From Pelagomonas calceolata (lineage: Eukaryota; Sar; Pelagophyceae; Pelagomonadales; Pelagomonadaceae): 64,000 bases of DNA. Under the pieces are notes generated by a model. That model worked only from the letters and a program-made list of their open reading frames with translations, was not told where the DNA came from and made no database searches. The DNA is taken from positions 2,480,001-2,544,000 of the forward strand of contig CAKKNE010000005.1 of assembly GCA_918797485.1 (NCBI GenBank). The letters run 5' to 3'. The translations under genes and the position numbers were made by a program. This document shows, piece by piece, positions 37,718-47,495 of this stretch (its first letter is position 1; each line of letters opens with the position of its first letter).

Positions 37718-38791
37718 TTAGCCCCCCCCCGCCTTCCGCAGGAACGTCAGCCACTGGTATCGGTCCGACACCTTGCGCCGGAACGCCTCCGTGAAGTAGT
37801 GCTGGCGCGCCTTGAAGACTCGATGGAAGAGCGCCAGGTCGTGCTTGCGCCGCTTGCTGTCGTTCCGCGCGTAGACTACCTGCTGCGCCGCGGCCAGTGC
37901 GACTCTTGCGTCGAGCGGCGGCCGGCGCGCCATCGCCGCGTCGACGAAGAGGCACGGCTCGAGCGCGGGATCCGCGAACCCGAAGGACAGCGCGACGCGC
38001 GGCGGCTCGCGGTGGTCCGGCGCCGCCGCCGCGCCCCAGTGCACGACTCGATGAGAGAGGAGCAGGAACCCACCCGCGTCGAGTGGCAACGCGCGCACCC
38101 TCTGATAGCACGCTTTCGCGCCCGACGCCTCGTCGGCGCCGAGCGCCGCGGCGACCGGGTCCGCCACTGCACCGTCGCCGCCCTCGGCATACGCCCTGTC
38201 GCCGCGCCGTGGAACGACGTACATGCAGCCGTTCGCCGGCGTCGCTCGCGACAAAGCGACCCAGGCGACGTTCGACCGTGGCGCGTCGTCCTCCCGAAAC
38301 GTCGTCGCTGCGTCCTCGGGTTGCCGGTCGCGGTGTGGCCCGAAGCCGCTCGCGCCGGGCTCGACGCGGAACGCGATGGCGTCGCCGGTCGCGACGTTGC
38401 CGCCCGTCGCCGTGGAGATTACCGTCGCGAGTTGCGCCTGGAGCCGCCACGACGCCTCGTAGGCCAATAGGAAGCCTGGCGGGAAGCCGTGCGCCGCCAA
38501 GGAAGCTGCGGCTCGCGCTAGCCGCGACACGTCGACGCACCACGGCGGCGGTCGCTCGACGGCGACGAAGCCGTCAGCCGCGAGTGCAGCACGGAGTTTT
38601 TCACCATCGCCCGCCGCGACCTCGAACGGTGCCGCGTCGGCGTCGGCGCCGTCCAGACCCGGCGCCAGCGCCGACCACAGCTCGGGCGCGAAGAGCTCGT
38701 CCAGCGTCTGCGAGTCCAAGTGCAGTTCTGGACGTTTTGTGACTGGCGGCGCGTCGGCTACGGAGAGTGGCGTGAGATCGATGGCCACCAT
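37718..38791 (-). CDS. Phytanoyl-CoA dioxygenase-like 2OG-Fe(II) oxygenase
   Basis: This 357-residue intronless protein has the PhyH layout. The first iron motif is FGPHRDRQPED (His-x-Asp), then NVAWVALSRATPANGCMYVVPR, the second His in LLLSHRVVHWG, and an Arg in PPRVALSFGF that would hold 2-oxoglutarate. The region before it (KLRAALAADGFVAVE) is typical of the family N-terminus. The C-terminal helix is Arg/Lys-rich. It hydroxylates an unknown substrate, perhaps a lipid or small molecule. It is likely cytosolic. Confidence 0.82.
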   Translation of the reverse strand: MVAIDLTPLSVADAPPVTKRPELHLDSQTLDELFAPELWSALAPGLDGADADAAPFEVAAGDGEKLRAALAADGFVAVERPPPWCVDVSRLARAAASLAAHGFPPGFLLAYEASWRLQAQLATVISTATGGNVATGDAIAFRVEPGASGFGPHRDRQPEDAATTFREDDAPRSNVAWVALSRATPANGCMYVVPRRGDRAYAEGGDGAVADPVAAALGADEASGAKACYQRVRALPLDAGGFLLLSHRVVHWGAAAAPDHREPPRVALSFGFADPALEPCLFVDAAMARRPPLDARVALAAAQQVVYARNDSKRRKHDLALFHRVFKARQHYFTEAFRRKVSDRYQWLTFLRKAGGG

Positions 38792-39167
38792 AGTTTTGGA
38801 GACTGGTTTGCAGTGAGTCTGGGTCGTGCAGTGACACTACTACAGCTGCCCCTTGGAGGTTGCAATGTCGACGTCGAGCGACTATAGAGTGCGTCTCAGC
38901 CAACTCAGATCGATCTTAAACTCAACTTCCGAGCAGTTTGATGCACGCAGTGCTTCGCCAAGGGAGCCTCGCAAATCGAGTCTCTCTAGCAAGCTAGTGC
39001 CTCTATACACCGCTAGGGTATTATTATTGCCAAAAAGCGCTGCCGTAGGTCACAGGGGACCTCGCACGGCACGGATAGACGAGAAATAAGAAGCAGCCAT
39101 AACACGCAAAAAGAGCTCCGCAAAAGCAGCGGCGAGCGGCCATCAGCGGTAGGCCAAGACAGCAGCA
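38792..39167. other. Divergent intergenic region
   Basis: The spacer lies between the PhyH gene and an acidic orphan gene. It contains the palindromic element at 38993-39016. A 78-residue plus frame at 38853-39089 overlaps the element and has no recognisable features, so it is not called. Confidence 0.55.
38993..39016 (-). promoter_or_regulatory. Palindromic upstream element, copy 11 (diverged)
   Basis: The arms GCTAGTGC and CGCTAGG surround CTCTATACAC. It lies 202 bp upstream of the PhyH gene and 152 bp upstream of the acidic orphan. Confidence 0.5.
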
Positions 39168-40403
39168 GTGACCATGGCGCTAGACGCCGCGGATCACGCG
39201 GACATCATGAAGCTCAGCCTCGAGGAGCGCGTCGCGCAGCGCGTCAAAGACGTAAAAACCATGACGAAGCGGCCCTACGCGCCGGCCGCGGACCCGCTCC
39301 CTCCAAAAAGTTCGGAGAACCGCTTCGCGGCGCCCACAAATAGCTTCGCGCTCGGGAGCGCGGAGCGGCCAAGGAGAAGGAAGCCCCGGGGGCGCGCGAC
39401 GAATGATCTGAATGACGTCTGGGCCTCGCTGGACAAGCTCAACGAGGCGGACGAGGCCGACGCGCTCGACGGCGTCACGTTGGATGAGGACTTGTGTGCC
39501 GCGTTCGACGCGGCGGCGAAGATTGCTGACGACGACGAGTACGACTGGAGCGCCGGAGCGACGAGCTTCGCGGAGCTGGCCGTCGAGAAGCTCGAATTTG
39601 GCGTCTCGCTGCTGCCGGAGGCGTCCCTCGAAAATGATGCGGGGCCCTACCGCGACCAGGAGCCTCTACTAGAATCGTCGGACGACGAGTCGTCGGAGGA
39701 CGACGCGCCGCCGGAGATCGACGAGGTCCTCGAGCAAGAAAGAGAAGAGGCCGAGGCCTTCCGGAACCGGAGATTGGGAGAGGCGCCTCCAGTCGTGGCG
39801 AGGGGCAAAGGCAAGCTCAAACCCAAGGCCTCGCCGACGTGCGTCGCGGACTTCGCCGATTTGCAATCGGGCGAGACGTTGGATATCACAAAACTCGAGG
39901 AGGCCTGCGAAAAGGAAATCGTCTACCCCAGAAATCCTAACCGCATGAAGGATGAGGAAGCTACAAAGCGGGGCGAGGCCATCGCGAAGCATTACCGGGC
40001 GCAGATGGAGCGCAAGGAGGCTAAAGAACAGCGACGTCGGACGCGTGCGATGCGCGGCCGCGTGCTCGGCGAGGACGAGGCGGACACGTCGTCGTCTGAG
40101 GATGACGACGGCGCCTTGCGCGAGCCCATCCCGCCGGGCGCCTTCGACCACGGCGGCGCGTCTACAACCGCGGAGCCGCGGCCGTCGCCGTTCCCGGCCT
40201 GGGACGACAGTAAGAACGTGGCGGAGAACCTCGACGCGTGCCTCGCGCGGCTGCGCGTGGGTGCGCCCCTGGCCGACGCGGACGTCGCGGGCACCGCCGG
40301 CGCCGCCCTGGTGAACGAGCTGCCGCCCGACTTGGATGGAGAGGGCGCGTTCAACCCGGCGCTCGGGGCGCTCGCGGACGACGGCGGGGCGTTCGCGGAC
40401 TAA
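39168..40403 (+). CDS. Acidic hypothetical protein
   Basis: I do not recognise this 411-residue protein. It has a basic segment (RPRRRKPRGRATNDLNDVW) near residues 67-85 and acidic clusters with Ser/Asp/Glu runs (SSDDESSEDD at about 171-180). A charged helical stretch follows (RGEAIAKHYRAQMERKEAKEQRRRTRAMRGR), then another acidic SSSEDDD run, and the end is Ala/Asp-rich. This composition resembles nuclear or nucleolar factors. There is no signal peptide or membrane segment. The gene is intronless with a clear start, and codon use resembles its neighbours, so it is probably real. Confidence 0.7.
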   Translation: MTMALDAADHADIMKLSLEERVAQRVKDVKTMTKRPYAPAADPLPPKSSENRFAAPTNSFALGSAERPRRRKPRGRATNDLNDVWASLDKLNEADEADALDGVTLDEDLCAAFDAAAKIADDDEYDWSAGATSFAELAVEKLEFGVSLLPEASLENDAGPYRDQEPLLESSDDESSEDDAPPEIDEVLEQEREEAEAFRNRRLGEAPPVVARGKGKLKPKASPTCVADFADLQSGETLDITKLEEACEKEIVYPRNPNRMKDEEATKRGEAIAKHYRAQMERKEAKEQRRRTRAMRGRVLGEDEADTSSSEDDDGALREPIPPGAFDHGGASTTAEPRPSPFPAWDDSKNVAENLDACLARLRVGAPLADADVAGTAGAALVNELPPDLDGEGAFNPALGALADDGGAFAD

Positions 40404-40978
40404 CGTGTGGTTTTGAGACCCGGGTGCCGCCTCTACGTGCCGCCTGGTGGACTCCTGGTGGATTCGTCCCGTCCACGCGAGTTTCCTGTTACGGTGGAGG
40501 CCTCCCTGGGGGCGATTTGTTACGGTGCTAGGACTAGTGGGCGGGGCCACTGGGGCAAAGACACCGCACGTCGCCGATCCCTGGAGGGGAGAGACCGCGC
40601 GTCGCGCGGTCCACGCGACACTCCCCTTCGGTCGCCCCGATCATCGCCGCTCCCAGACGTCCGCTCGACGCGCTCCATTCGCAGCTTCGAGGGCAGTCCC
40701 GGGAGCCGCGCGCCGATTTCGCTTCGCGCGGGTGCGGCGCGAGGCGCCGTGCTTTTTGCGGCCGCCGATCTGTTATTTCAGCGGCAAAGGGCTGCCGTGT
40801 GCGCTGTCACACGCCTCGGACAGCACCGCGGCCCATTGTTACGCCACGATTGCGGCCCGCCGACACATTGGTACCGAGCCCAAACCATGAACAGCCTGGT
40901 GGCATAGTAACAGCAAAGTACTGAGCGTCCGCGGGCATAAGGAAGGAGCCAACGCCGGGCACGCACAACAACGACCGG
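40404..40978. other. Intergenic region
   Basis: The 575-bp spacer lies upstream of the Sfi1-like gene. It is GC-rich with short open frames in several phases but no recognisable protein. It has GCTAGGACTAG near 40525 but no proper palindromic element. Confidence 0.5.
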
Positions 40979-43900
40979 ATGCCGTCGCCGAGCATGAGCG
41001 CGTCGCGCACGCCGTCGCGCGCCGTCGGCCGCCTCTTTGGTCTGGACGCCTCGCAGCCGCGGCACCAGGCTCCTCCTGTTGATGACGACTGGGACGACGA
41101 CCACGACGAAGACGCCTTCTACGAGAGTACACGAAGGCGGAGCGACGCGTCGCGGTCGGCGTCGCGGTCGCGCACGCCGCGCCGGTCCCTCAGTCGACGA
41201 AGGAGGTCGTCGGCCACGCAGTCGCCCAACGTCCTGAGGGAGCCACATAAAGCACACAGCAAGACGTGGCGGCCGCCCGGCGCCGCCCACGCTTCCCAGA
41301 GGACGCTGCCGCCCGCGCCATCTAGAACTGAGGGACGGCCCCTGACCTTCGACGTCGACGCGCTGCAGAAGGACCACGCCATCATTGTCGATCAAGTGAT
41401 TGAGCAATTAACGCGGGGCAACGCCCTGAGCGTGTCTTCCTTAACATTAGCGGAACCTCAAAAATTCGGCGCGGTCTACGACCGCCTCCAGGCGGAGCTC
41501 GAGCGGGTCCTCGATAGTAGGGAGGACAGCACGCCGGCGGACGCCGCGCGGTCGCGCGACGTGCAGCACATCGTCTCCATCCTCTTTTCTTTAGTGGAAC
41601 ACGAGCGGTCTTCATTTTTATTCTCGATGTCTTCATTAAGGGAGACGGTCAAGCGGCGCGAGGGCCGGCTGGCGGCTAGAGCATCGTCCGAACTGTCGCA
41701 GGGGCTCCAGCGGCGCCTGAACGCCGGCGCGGCGCTCCTCACGGCGTTGACGCGCGTCGCGTTGGAAGAAAGGCCGACGCGCCGGGCCTGGAGCAAGTGG
41801 CGCTTGTATACCGCACAAAGCATCAGCGCGTCACGGTGCGCTGCTTTAGAGACGGCATTGAGGTTCGCCGCGGGCCAGTCCGAGGAGGCCGCGCTGCGGG
41901 AGCAGGAAGCGCGCGAAAAACTTTTGAAGCGCGTCGCGAGTCGGTGGCTGAACATGGAGAAGCACGGCATCTTTGACCGGTGGAACGAGTGGCGCCGGGA
42001 ACGAGTCTACGTGAGGCAGCTGGCTAAAAGAGTTCTGGGGCGGATGATGCACGGGAAAGTGGCCTCAGCACTAGCGTCGTGGGTGAGGATGGTGCAGGTG
42101 TGCAAGGAGGAGGAATCGGAGAAGAAGCGCCAGGAGGTCATCCTCCAAAGAGTAAGGGCGAAGTGGCTCCTTGGCTCGTTATCAAGAGTCATGAACCGGT
42201 GGTGCGAGATGGTCTCCGAAAGGAAGCACATGCGTCGACTCGTGAAGAAGGTCATCGGCCAGCTCATGAACGGGTTGAGCGGGAGTGCCTTCCGGACGTG
42301 GACGTGCAACGTGACGGAAATGAAGGCCCAGGAGGAGGAGGCCAAGCGCCAGGCCGTCATTTTTGAGAGGATACGCAAGAGGTGGCTCAACCAGACGACG
42401 GGCGCGGCCTACCGGTCCTGGCTCGAGTTCGTGTATGAAAGGAAGCGCATCCGAGGTCTCGTGAACAAGGTGGTAGGGCAGCTCATGCACGGTTTGGAAA
42501 GTTCCGCGTTCCGAGCTTGGTTGGAGAACATGAAGGCCATGGACGAAGCAAAAGAGGAGGAGCAGCGCATGCAGCGGATCCTGGACAAGGTCCGGCGGAA
42601 CTGGCTGATGGCCGGCGTGAACAGCGCGTTCCGGCGGTGGAACGAGTATCGGGGCGAGCGGCGGCAACTGCGCAAACTGGCCACAAAAACGATCCAGCAG
42701 ATGTTGAATAATCGCGTGCTGCCAGCATTTAAAGAGTGGGTCAATAAGGTCGAATTGTTTAAGCGGGCGGATTATCTGATGCGCAAGGTGATGGGGCAGT
42801 TATTACATGGGCTGACCGGGTCCGGGTTCCGGTCGTGGTGTGGCGTCATTACTCAAATGAAGCAAGAGGAACACGAGGCGCAGCTTGAGAAGTGTCGCCG
42901 GCTCGAAGCCCAACTCCAAGAGAAAGAGGACGAAATGCAGGCCATCGAGCAGGCGAGGATCCAAAGTTTGATGAGCCGCGTCGCTCTACGCCTAAAGAAC
43001 GGCGGCTTACTGAAAGTATGGGCGCGCTGGGAGGAGCTCGTCTACGACCGTAAATTGATGAGGAAGGTCGTCGGTCAATTGCTACACGGGTTGACTGGTG
43101 TTGCCTTCCGGTCGTGGTTTGCGTTCGTCGAAGAGCAGGAGCGAGCAGAACAGGAAGCGGCGCGGCACGACGCGATCTGCGCCAAGTTCGTCGCGCGCAT
43201 GCGCCTCGTCTCCGCCTCGAAAGCCTTAAATTCCTGGCGCGAGAACGCGCACGAGCGGAAAAGATTAAGGCGCCTCATGCAGCACGTCCTGACGCGATTG
43301 ATGAAAGGCAGGCTCGTGCCCTCACTAAGTCAGTGGCGCGCCGCCGCGACGGCGCTGCGATTGGAGGCGCGCGAGAAGGAACGGCAACAAAAGCTCCTCG
43401 ACCGCATGCGCCGGCGCATGCAACACAAGTGCATCTTCTCGGCGCTCCTCGCCTGGGACCACTTCGTGGGCGAGCGGAAAAGATTAAGGGCCCTCGCGCT
43501 GCACGTCCTGAACCGCTTGTCGCGGGGCAAGGTCGTTTTGGCTGTAGATAGGTGGCGCGCGGTTTTACGAGAGGAGAAGCAAAACGAGCTGAAACACGAC
43601 CGAGTCGAAAAGTTGATGCGGCGCGTCGCGCTCCGTCTAAAAAACGCGGGCTTCGTCAAGGTCTGGGGCGCCTGGGAGGAGTTCGTCTGGCAGCGGCGGA
43701 CGCTGCGGGCGCTCACTCACAGATTTATCGACGGCAAGGTCGCGGCGGCGCTATTCACCTGGAGGGAGGAACGGCGCTGCGGGATCATTCTCGAGAGGTT
43801 CGGAAGGCGGCTGCGGTTCGCTTGTGTCTCCAAAGCATTAACGACGTGGATTCTTTATAGAAGAGAGCGGAAACGCGTGCGCGCGCTCATGACGCACATC

Positions 43901-46555
43901 CTGGTCACGCTCAAGCATGCCTTAGCGCACAAGGCCTTCGGGACCTGGCTCGCCTACGAACATGAGGAGCGGCGGCTCGAGAATGTGGGAAAGCGGGTCC
44001 TCGTCATGCTGACGCGCGGCTGCCTTTTAAGGTGCTTCCACGCCTTGCAGGCGGAGCGCGATGAAAGGAGGAGGTTGAGGGAAATTGTGAAGAGAGCCGT
44101 GCGCCAGATGCGCCAGGGCAAGCTGGGTTTGGGTTGGCGGTGCTGGCGCGAGGTTGTGGTCCAAGGTCGACTCCTGGGCGACGTCGGCGCGCGGCGCCTG
44201 GCGCTCATGCGCGTTTGTAGGTTTGTGCGCCATTCTCTAGTCGTGAGCTTTTCCACGTGGCGGCGGGGCAGCACGTTGCTCGTCTCGCACGCTTACGAGG
44301 ACTACAAAATGAGGGACGAGCACTGGCGCGAGAAGCGAGCTCTACAAATGTGGACGGACAACGTCGCGGGGCGGTGCTTCGATACTTGGAGGGAGGTAAT
44401 CCGGACGGAGAAGAGGGAGCGCGTGGCCCTCTACCGCCACTCACTAAGAGTGAACAAGCGCGTCCGCCTCGACATCTTCACGAAGTGGGATCGCATGCGA
44501 CGGGACCGGCGGCTCGCGCGGTCCGTGCTGAGTAGGATGATCCACGTCGCTGTTGATGGTACCACAAGAGCAGCAATAGATATCTGGCGGGACCAGGCCT
44601 TTGATATGCGGCGGCACGAGGCCGTGTTGGATAGAACCAGAAGGCGGTGGCTCCACCGGACGGCCACGAAGTCCTTTGAGCGGTGGCGCGAGTACGTTTT
44701 AGTGAGGAAGCACGTGAAGACCGTGGCGCTCCACGTCCTCCAGCGCCTCGCGCACAGCAACGCGGCGCCGGCGTTTATTCAGTGGCGCGACCAGACGCGG
44801 CGTTTGGCCCATTGCGACCACCTGGTCGGAAGTGCCTTGGCGCGCATGCGCCACGCCTGCGCAGCTAGAGCTTTCGTGGGGTGGGTGCACCGCTGGGAGG
44901 AATCGAAGAGGCGGACCGACCTCCTGACGCACATTGTGATGAAATTACTACATGCGAAGCTGGCGCCGGGCTTCCGGAAGCTCGTGGCTTGGGCCTTGGA
45001 TTACGATAGGCGCGCGCTCGCGCGGGAGCGCACAGATAGGTTACTGCGGCGCGTCGTCGCCGTCTTCGAGCACACGCGATTGAACGAAGGGCTCAACGGC
45101 TGGAAGCGGTTCACTTTCTTGAGGAGGGAGGCCGAGGAGAAACAGGTAAGGCAGGACGTCATCCTGGACAGATGTAGAAGGCGCCTGCGCCACTCGCTGC
45201 TCGGAAGGTCGTACAACCAGTGGGTCTTCTACAAGCGGGACCGGAAGCGCCTCCGGACGCTGGCGCGGAGGATAGTAAAACAGTTCTACAACAACGAGAC
45301 CTGGCCGGCCCTGAACACGTGGAAGGCCTTTGTCGTGCGGCAGCGGTCCTTAGAACGGCTCATGCATAAAGTAATCGGGCAGCTGCAGCACCGGCTCACG
45401 AGTACGAGCTGGAGGACCTGGACCACGACCGTACGAAGGGCGGTCCGCTACGAGACCATAATCGATAGATCCAGAAGGAAGTGGCTCTACCACGCGCAAG
45501 CCAAAGCTCTCACGGCGTGGTGCTTCATGGTCTCGGAGCGCCAGCGGCTGCGGAACCTCGTGAAGAAGGCCTTCTACCGCATGCGGGCGTCGAAGTTAGG
45601 TAGAGGCTTCCGGACGTGGGCGCGCATCGTCGAAGCGGGCCGCACGACTTTAGTGAGGGACGCGGCAGCATCAGCAAAGACGGCGGCGCGCTACTGGTTC
45701 GACGCGGCCGAATTAAGGAGCGAGCACGTGTTGCGGCGGAACGCGTTTGGGGCGTTCAAGCAGCTGAGGAGGCGGCGCGCGCAGAATCGATTGAGAGCCG
45801 CGCGGTGGGCGCGGGCGTTGAAGAGGCGGCGGACGCGGGGCGTCTTCGAGAACTGGAGAAGGTACGGTAAACTAAGGATGCTGCAGGTGCCGGGGAAGTT
45901 AAGGGCGGCCTTGAGGGTGGCGCACGACGAGTGCGCGCGGCAATTAAGGAGGGGCTTTTCCATCTGGTTGCACGGCGTGGACGTGGCGAAATTGGAGGAG
46001 GCGAGAAAAGCGGCGCAGGGCGCGTCGCGGCTGCAGCGCCTCGACAAGGCATTGGTGGCCATCGAATACACGCAGTATCAGTTGGTAAGGAAGGTCTTCG
46101 TGGCGTGGACCGACGTCTTCCTCCACCGGAAGCGGAGCGGGCGCCTGACGTCCTTCGTGGGGGTCGCGCTGGCCCGCGCGACGATGATCAAGGCGTACCA
46201 CGCCTGGGGCCGCTACGTCGAGAGCCACCGCCGCGTGCGCCGCACGCTCAAGACGCTCTCGACGCGCAAGCACGCGACGAACTGTTTTCGGGCCTTCGGC
46301 CGCTGGCACGCCTACTCGGCGTCGCTGCCGGCCGTCGGCGCGGACTTCGTCGCGGGCTTCGCCGTGCCGCCTCCGCCCTGCGACGACTCCGACGAGGACG
46401 TGACGCTCACGCCGCCGCCGCCGCCTTCTGGATTGTTCTCTTCCGGTCCATCCTACGCGTCGACGCCGACGGCCGCGCAGCCGTACTTCGACGACGATCC
46501 GGCAGCTGGCGCGACGCTCTACGAGAGCCCGGTCGGGCGCGCGGTGGAGTACTAG
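40979..46555 (+). CDS. SFI1: Sfi1-like centrin-binding repeat protein
   Basis: This is a 1858-residue single-exon protein. After a Ser/Arg-rich N-terminus (about 120 residues) and a helical linker, nearly the whole protein is a continuous helix of Trp-based repeats of the type AFRxWxxxVxERKxxRxLVxK. Sfi1 repeats bind centrins and build contractile or spacing fibres at centrosomes and basal bodies. Here many repeats pair into an unusually regular super-repeat: RAKWLLGS and RKRWLNQT occur exactly 73 residues apart, and the next unit, RRNWLMAG, is again 73 residues on. Each unit holds RW, a middle W, ERK, a KVIGQLM(N/H)GL block and a second W. The C-terminal 100 residues are acidic, Pro-rich and non-repetitive. 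Confidence 0.9.
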   Translation: MPSPSMSASRTPSRAVGRLFGLDASQPRHQAPPVDDDWDDDHDEDAFYESTRRRSDASRSASRSRTPRRSLSRRRRSSATQSPNVLREPHKAHSKTWRPPGAAHASQRTLPPAPSRTEGRPLTFDVDALQKDHAIIVDQVIEQLTRGNALSVSSLTLAEPQKFGAVYDRLQAELERVLDSREDSTPADAARSRDVQHIVSILFSLVEHERSSFLFSMSSLRETVKRREGRLAARASSELSQGLQRRLNAGAALLTALTRVALEERPTRRAWSKWRLYTAQSISASRCAALETALRFAAGQSEEAALREQEAREKLLKRVASRWLNMEKHGIFDRWNEWRRERVYVRQLAKRVLGRMMHGKVASALASWVRMVQVCKEEESEKKRQEVILQRVRAKWLLGSLSRVMNRWCEMVSERKHMRRLVKKVIGQLMNGLSGSAFRTWTCNVTEMKAQEEEAKRQAVIFERIRKRWLNQTTGAAYRSWLEFVYERKRIRGLVNKVVGQLMHGLESSAFRAWLENMKAMDEAKEEEQRMQRILDKVRRNWLMAGVNSAFRRWNEYRGERRQLRKLATKTIQQMLNNRVLPAFKEWVNKVELFKRADYLMRKVMGQLLHGLTGSGFRSWCGVITQMKQEEHEAQLEKCRRLEAQLQEKEDEMQAIEQARIQSLMSRVALRLKNGGLLKVWARWEELVYDRKLMRKVVGQLLHGLTGVAFRSWFAFVEEQERAEQEAARHDAICAKFVARMRLVSASKALNSWRENAHERKRLRRLMQHVLTRLMKGRLVPSLSQWRAAATALRLEAREKERQQKLLDRMRRRMQHKCIFSALLAWDHFVGERKRLRALALHVLNRLSRGKVVLAVDRWRAVLREEKQNELKHDRVEKLMRRVALRLKNAGFVKVWGAWEEFVWQRRTLRALTHRFIDGKVAAALFTWREERRCGIILERFGRRLRFACVSKALTTWILYRRERKRVRALMTHILVTLKHALAHKAFGTWLAYEHEERRLENVGKRVLVMLTRGCLLRCFHALQAERDERRRLREIVKRAVRQMRQGKLGLGWRCWREVVVQGRLLGDVGARRLALMRVCRFVRHSLVVSFSTWRRGSTLLVSHAYEDYKMRDEHWREKRALQMWTDNVAGRCFDTWREVIRTEKRERVALYRHSLRVNKRVRLDIFTKWDRMRRDRRLARSVLSRMIHVAVDGTTRAAIDIWRDQAFDMRRHEAVLDRTRRRWLHRTATKSFERWREYVLVRKHVKTVALHVLQRLAHSNAAPAFIQWRDQTRRLAHCDHLVGSALARMRHACAARAFVGWVHRWEESKRRTDLLTHIVMKLLHAKLAPGFRKLVAWALDYDRRALARERTDRLLRRVVAVFEHTRLNEGLNGWKRFTFLRREAEEKQVRQDVILDRCRRRLRHSLLGRSYNQWVFYKRDRKRLRTLARRIVKQFYNNETWPALNTWKAFVVRQRSLERLMHKVIGQLQHRLTSTSWRTWTTTVRRAVRYETIIDRSRRKWLYHAQAKALTAWCFMVSERQRLRNLVKKAFYRMRASKLGRGFRTWARIVEAGRTTLVRDAAASAKTAARYWFDAAELRSEHVLRRNAFGAFKQLRRRRAQNRLRAARWARALKRRRTRGVFENWRRYGKLRMLQVPGKLRAALRVAHDECARQLRRGFSIWLHGVDVAKLEEARKAAQGASRLQRLDKALVAIEYTQYQLVRKVFVAWTDVFLHRKRSGRLTSFVGVALARATMIKAYHAWGRYVESHRRVRRTLKTLSTRKHATNCFRAFGRWHAYSASLPAVGADFVAGFAVPPPPCDDSDEDVTLTPPPPPSGLFSSGPSYASTPTAAQPYFDDDPAAGATLYESPVGRAVEY

Positions 46556-46660
46556 AGACGCGTCGACGCCGACGGCCGCGCAGCCGTTCACTTCGACGAC
46601 GACCCGGCAGCTGGCGCGACGCTCTACGAGAGCCCGGTCGGGCGCGCGGTGGAGTACTAG
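46458..46660. repeat. About 101-bp tandem duplication spanning the Sfi1-like stop codon
   Basis: The last coding segment of the Sfi1-like gene plus its stop (46458-46557) is repeated at 46560-46660 with only a few differences. The shared text includes GGCAGCTGGCGCGACGCTCT and GTGGAGTACTAGAGA. The second copy lies after the stop and is not translated. Near-identity implies a recent slip or unequal exchange. Confidence 0.9.
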
Positions 46661-46685
46661 AGATGTAATACATGAATACTACAAC

Positions 46686-47141
46686 TTATGCCGGTGGTGT
46701 GTCTTGCCTCCTCGACTCGGAGAGCTTCCGGCGCTTCGCCAACGCAGCGGCTCGATTTCGTTCGATGCGCCGCTTTGCCTCGGGGGAGAGCGTCGTCGTC
46801 GACGACGCAGGGGCGGCTGGCGGCCGCGGGGGCGCCACCGGTAGCGCCGCCGCCATCTCCTCCTCCCAGCGCCGCGCCGCGTCCTCCTCCTCGGCTTCGA
46901 AGGCCGCAGCCGCTGCCTGGTCCTGGCGCTTTCGTTCGGCCGCCGCCTCCTCGTGCCGCCAGCGGTGGTCGGCGCGGTCCGCCGCCTTGGCCTCGCGGTT
47001 CCAGCGCTTCTGCGCCGTGTCCTCCTTGAACGATGGCGCTTTCAGGCCCACGCTGCCGACGCCGCAGCCGAAGCGCCGCTTCGGCGGCCAGGCGATTTGC
47101 TGGCGCCGCCGGTTTTGTGACGGGAACGCAGACCGCCTCAT
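46686..47141 (-). CDS. Small charged protein with an ERNRAAALAKRR motif
   Basis: This 151-residue intronless frame starts MRRSAFPSQNRRRQQ. It has a charged central helix (RADHRWRHEEAAAERKRQDQ), then a Pro/Ala linker, then SPEAKRRIERNRAAALAKRR near the C-terminus. The RIExNRxxALxxRR pattern occurs in DNA-repair and replication proteins such as the XPA N-terminus, but no zinc finger or other domain is present, so I do not name it. A nuclear role is a guess. It is convergent with the Sfi1-like gene. Confidence 0.55.
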   Translation of the reverse strand: MRRSAFPSQNRRRQQIAWPPKRRFGCGVGSVGLKAPSFKEDTAQKRWNREAKAADRADHRWRHEEAAAERKRQDQAAAAAFEAEEEDAARRWEEEMAAALPVAPPRPPAAPASSTTTLSPEAKRRIERNRAAALAKRRKLSESRRQDTPPA

Positions 47142-47495
47142 GGCTGGCCGAAATTACACGCGTACGAGTACGAGTATGCGCACGCGGGGCCGCCTCGAGC
47201 AGGTCTGTGATTCAGCACAGAGAGGACAGTGCCTTGATTCAGCAATTATACAATCGAATCGATCGTCCGCAGCGAATATTAGGCGAAGCGGCGACCTGTT
47301 CGATCCAAATTGTGACCTAGCGCTGCTCAGCCTCCCAGCACCCGCCGCGCGCTCACTTGCTTGCTAGTGTCAGTGCTTGCTAGTGTGTTACATGCCGCTA
47401 GCTGTCATTATTGCAAACCACCTCACTTCATCAACTCGTTAGTTTGGTGTTATCTTCAGAGCCAATTTTGCCAGAACTTAACCCAACTTAAAGGC
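47142..47495. other. Divergent intergenic region
   Basis: The 354-bp spacer lies between the small charged protein and the CIA30/PAN gene. It is AT-richer than average and contains the palindromic element plus an extra half-site at 47363-47370. Confidence 0.6.
47379..47402 (-). promoter_or_regulatory. Palindromic upstream element, copy 12, with extra half-site
   Basis: The arms GCTAGTGTGTTA and GCCGCTAGC lie 94 bp upstream of the CIA30/PAN gene. A further GCTAGTGT half-site sits 16 bp before it. Confidence 0.6.

Noticed and set aside
37352-38470. Plus-strand frame of 372 codons crossing the CPBP and PhyH genes
   Set aside because: It spans two convergent genes with intact motifs and has no domain of its own.
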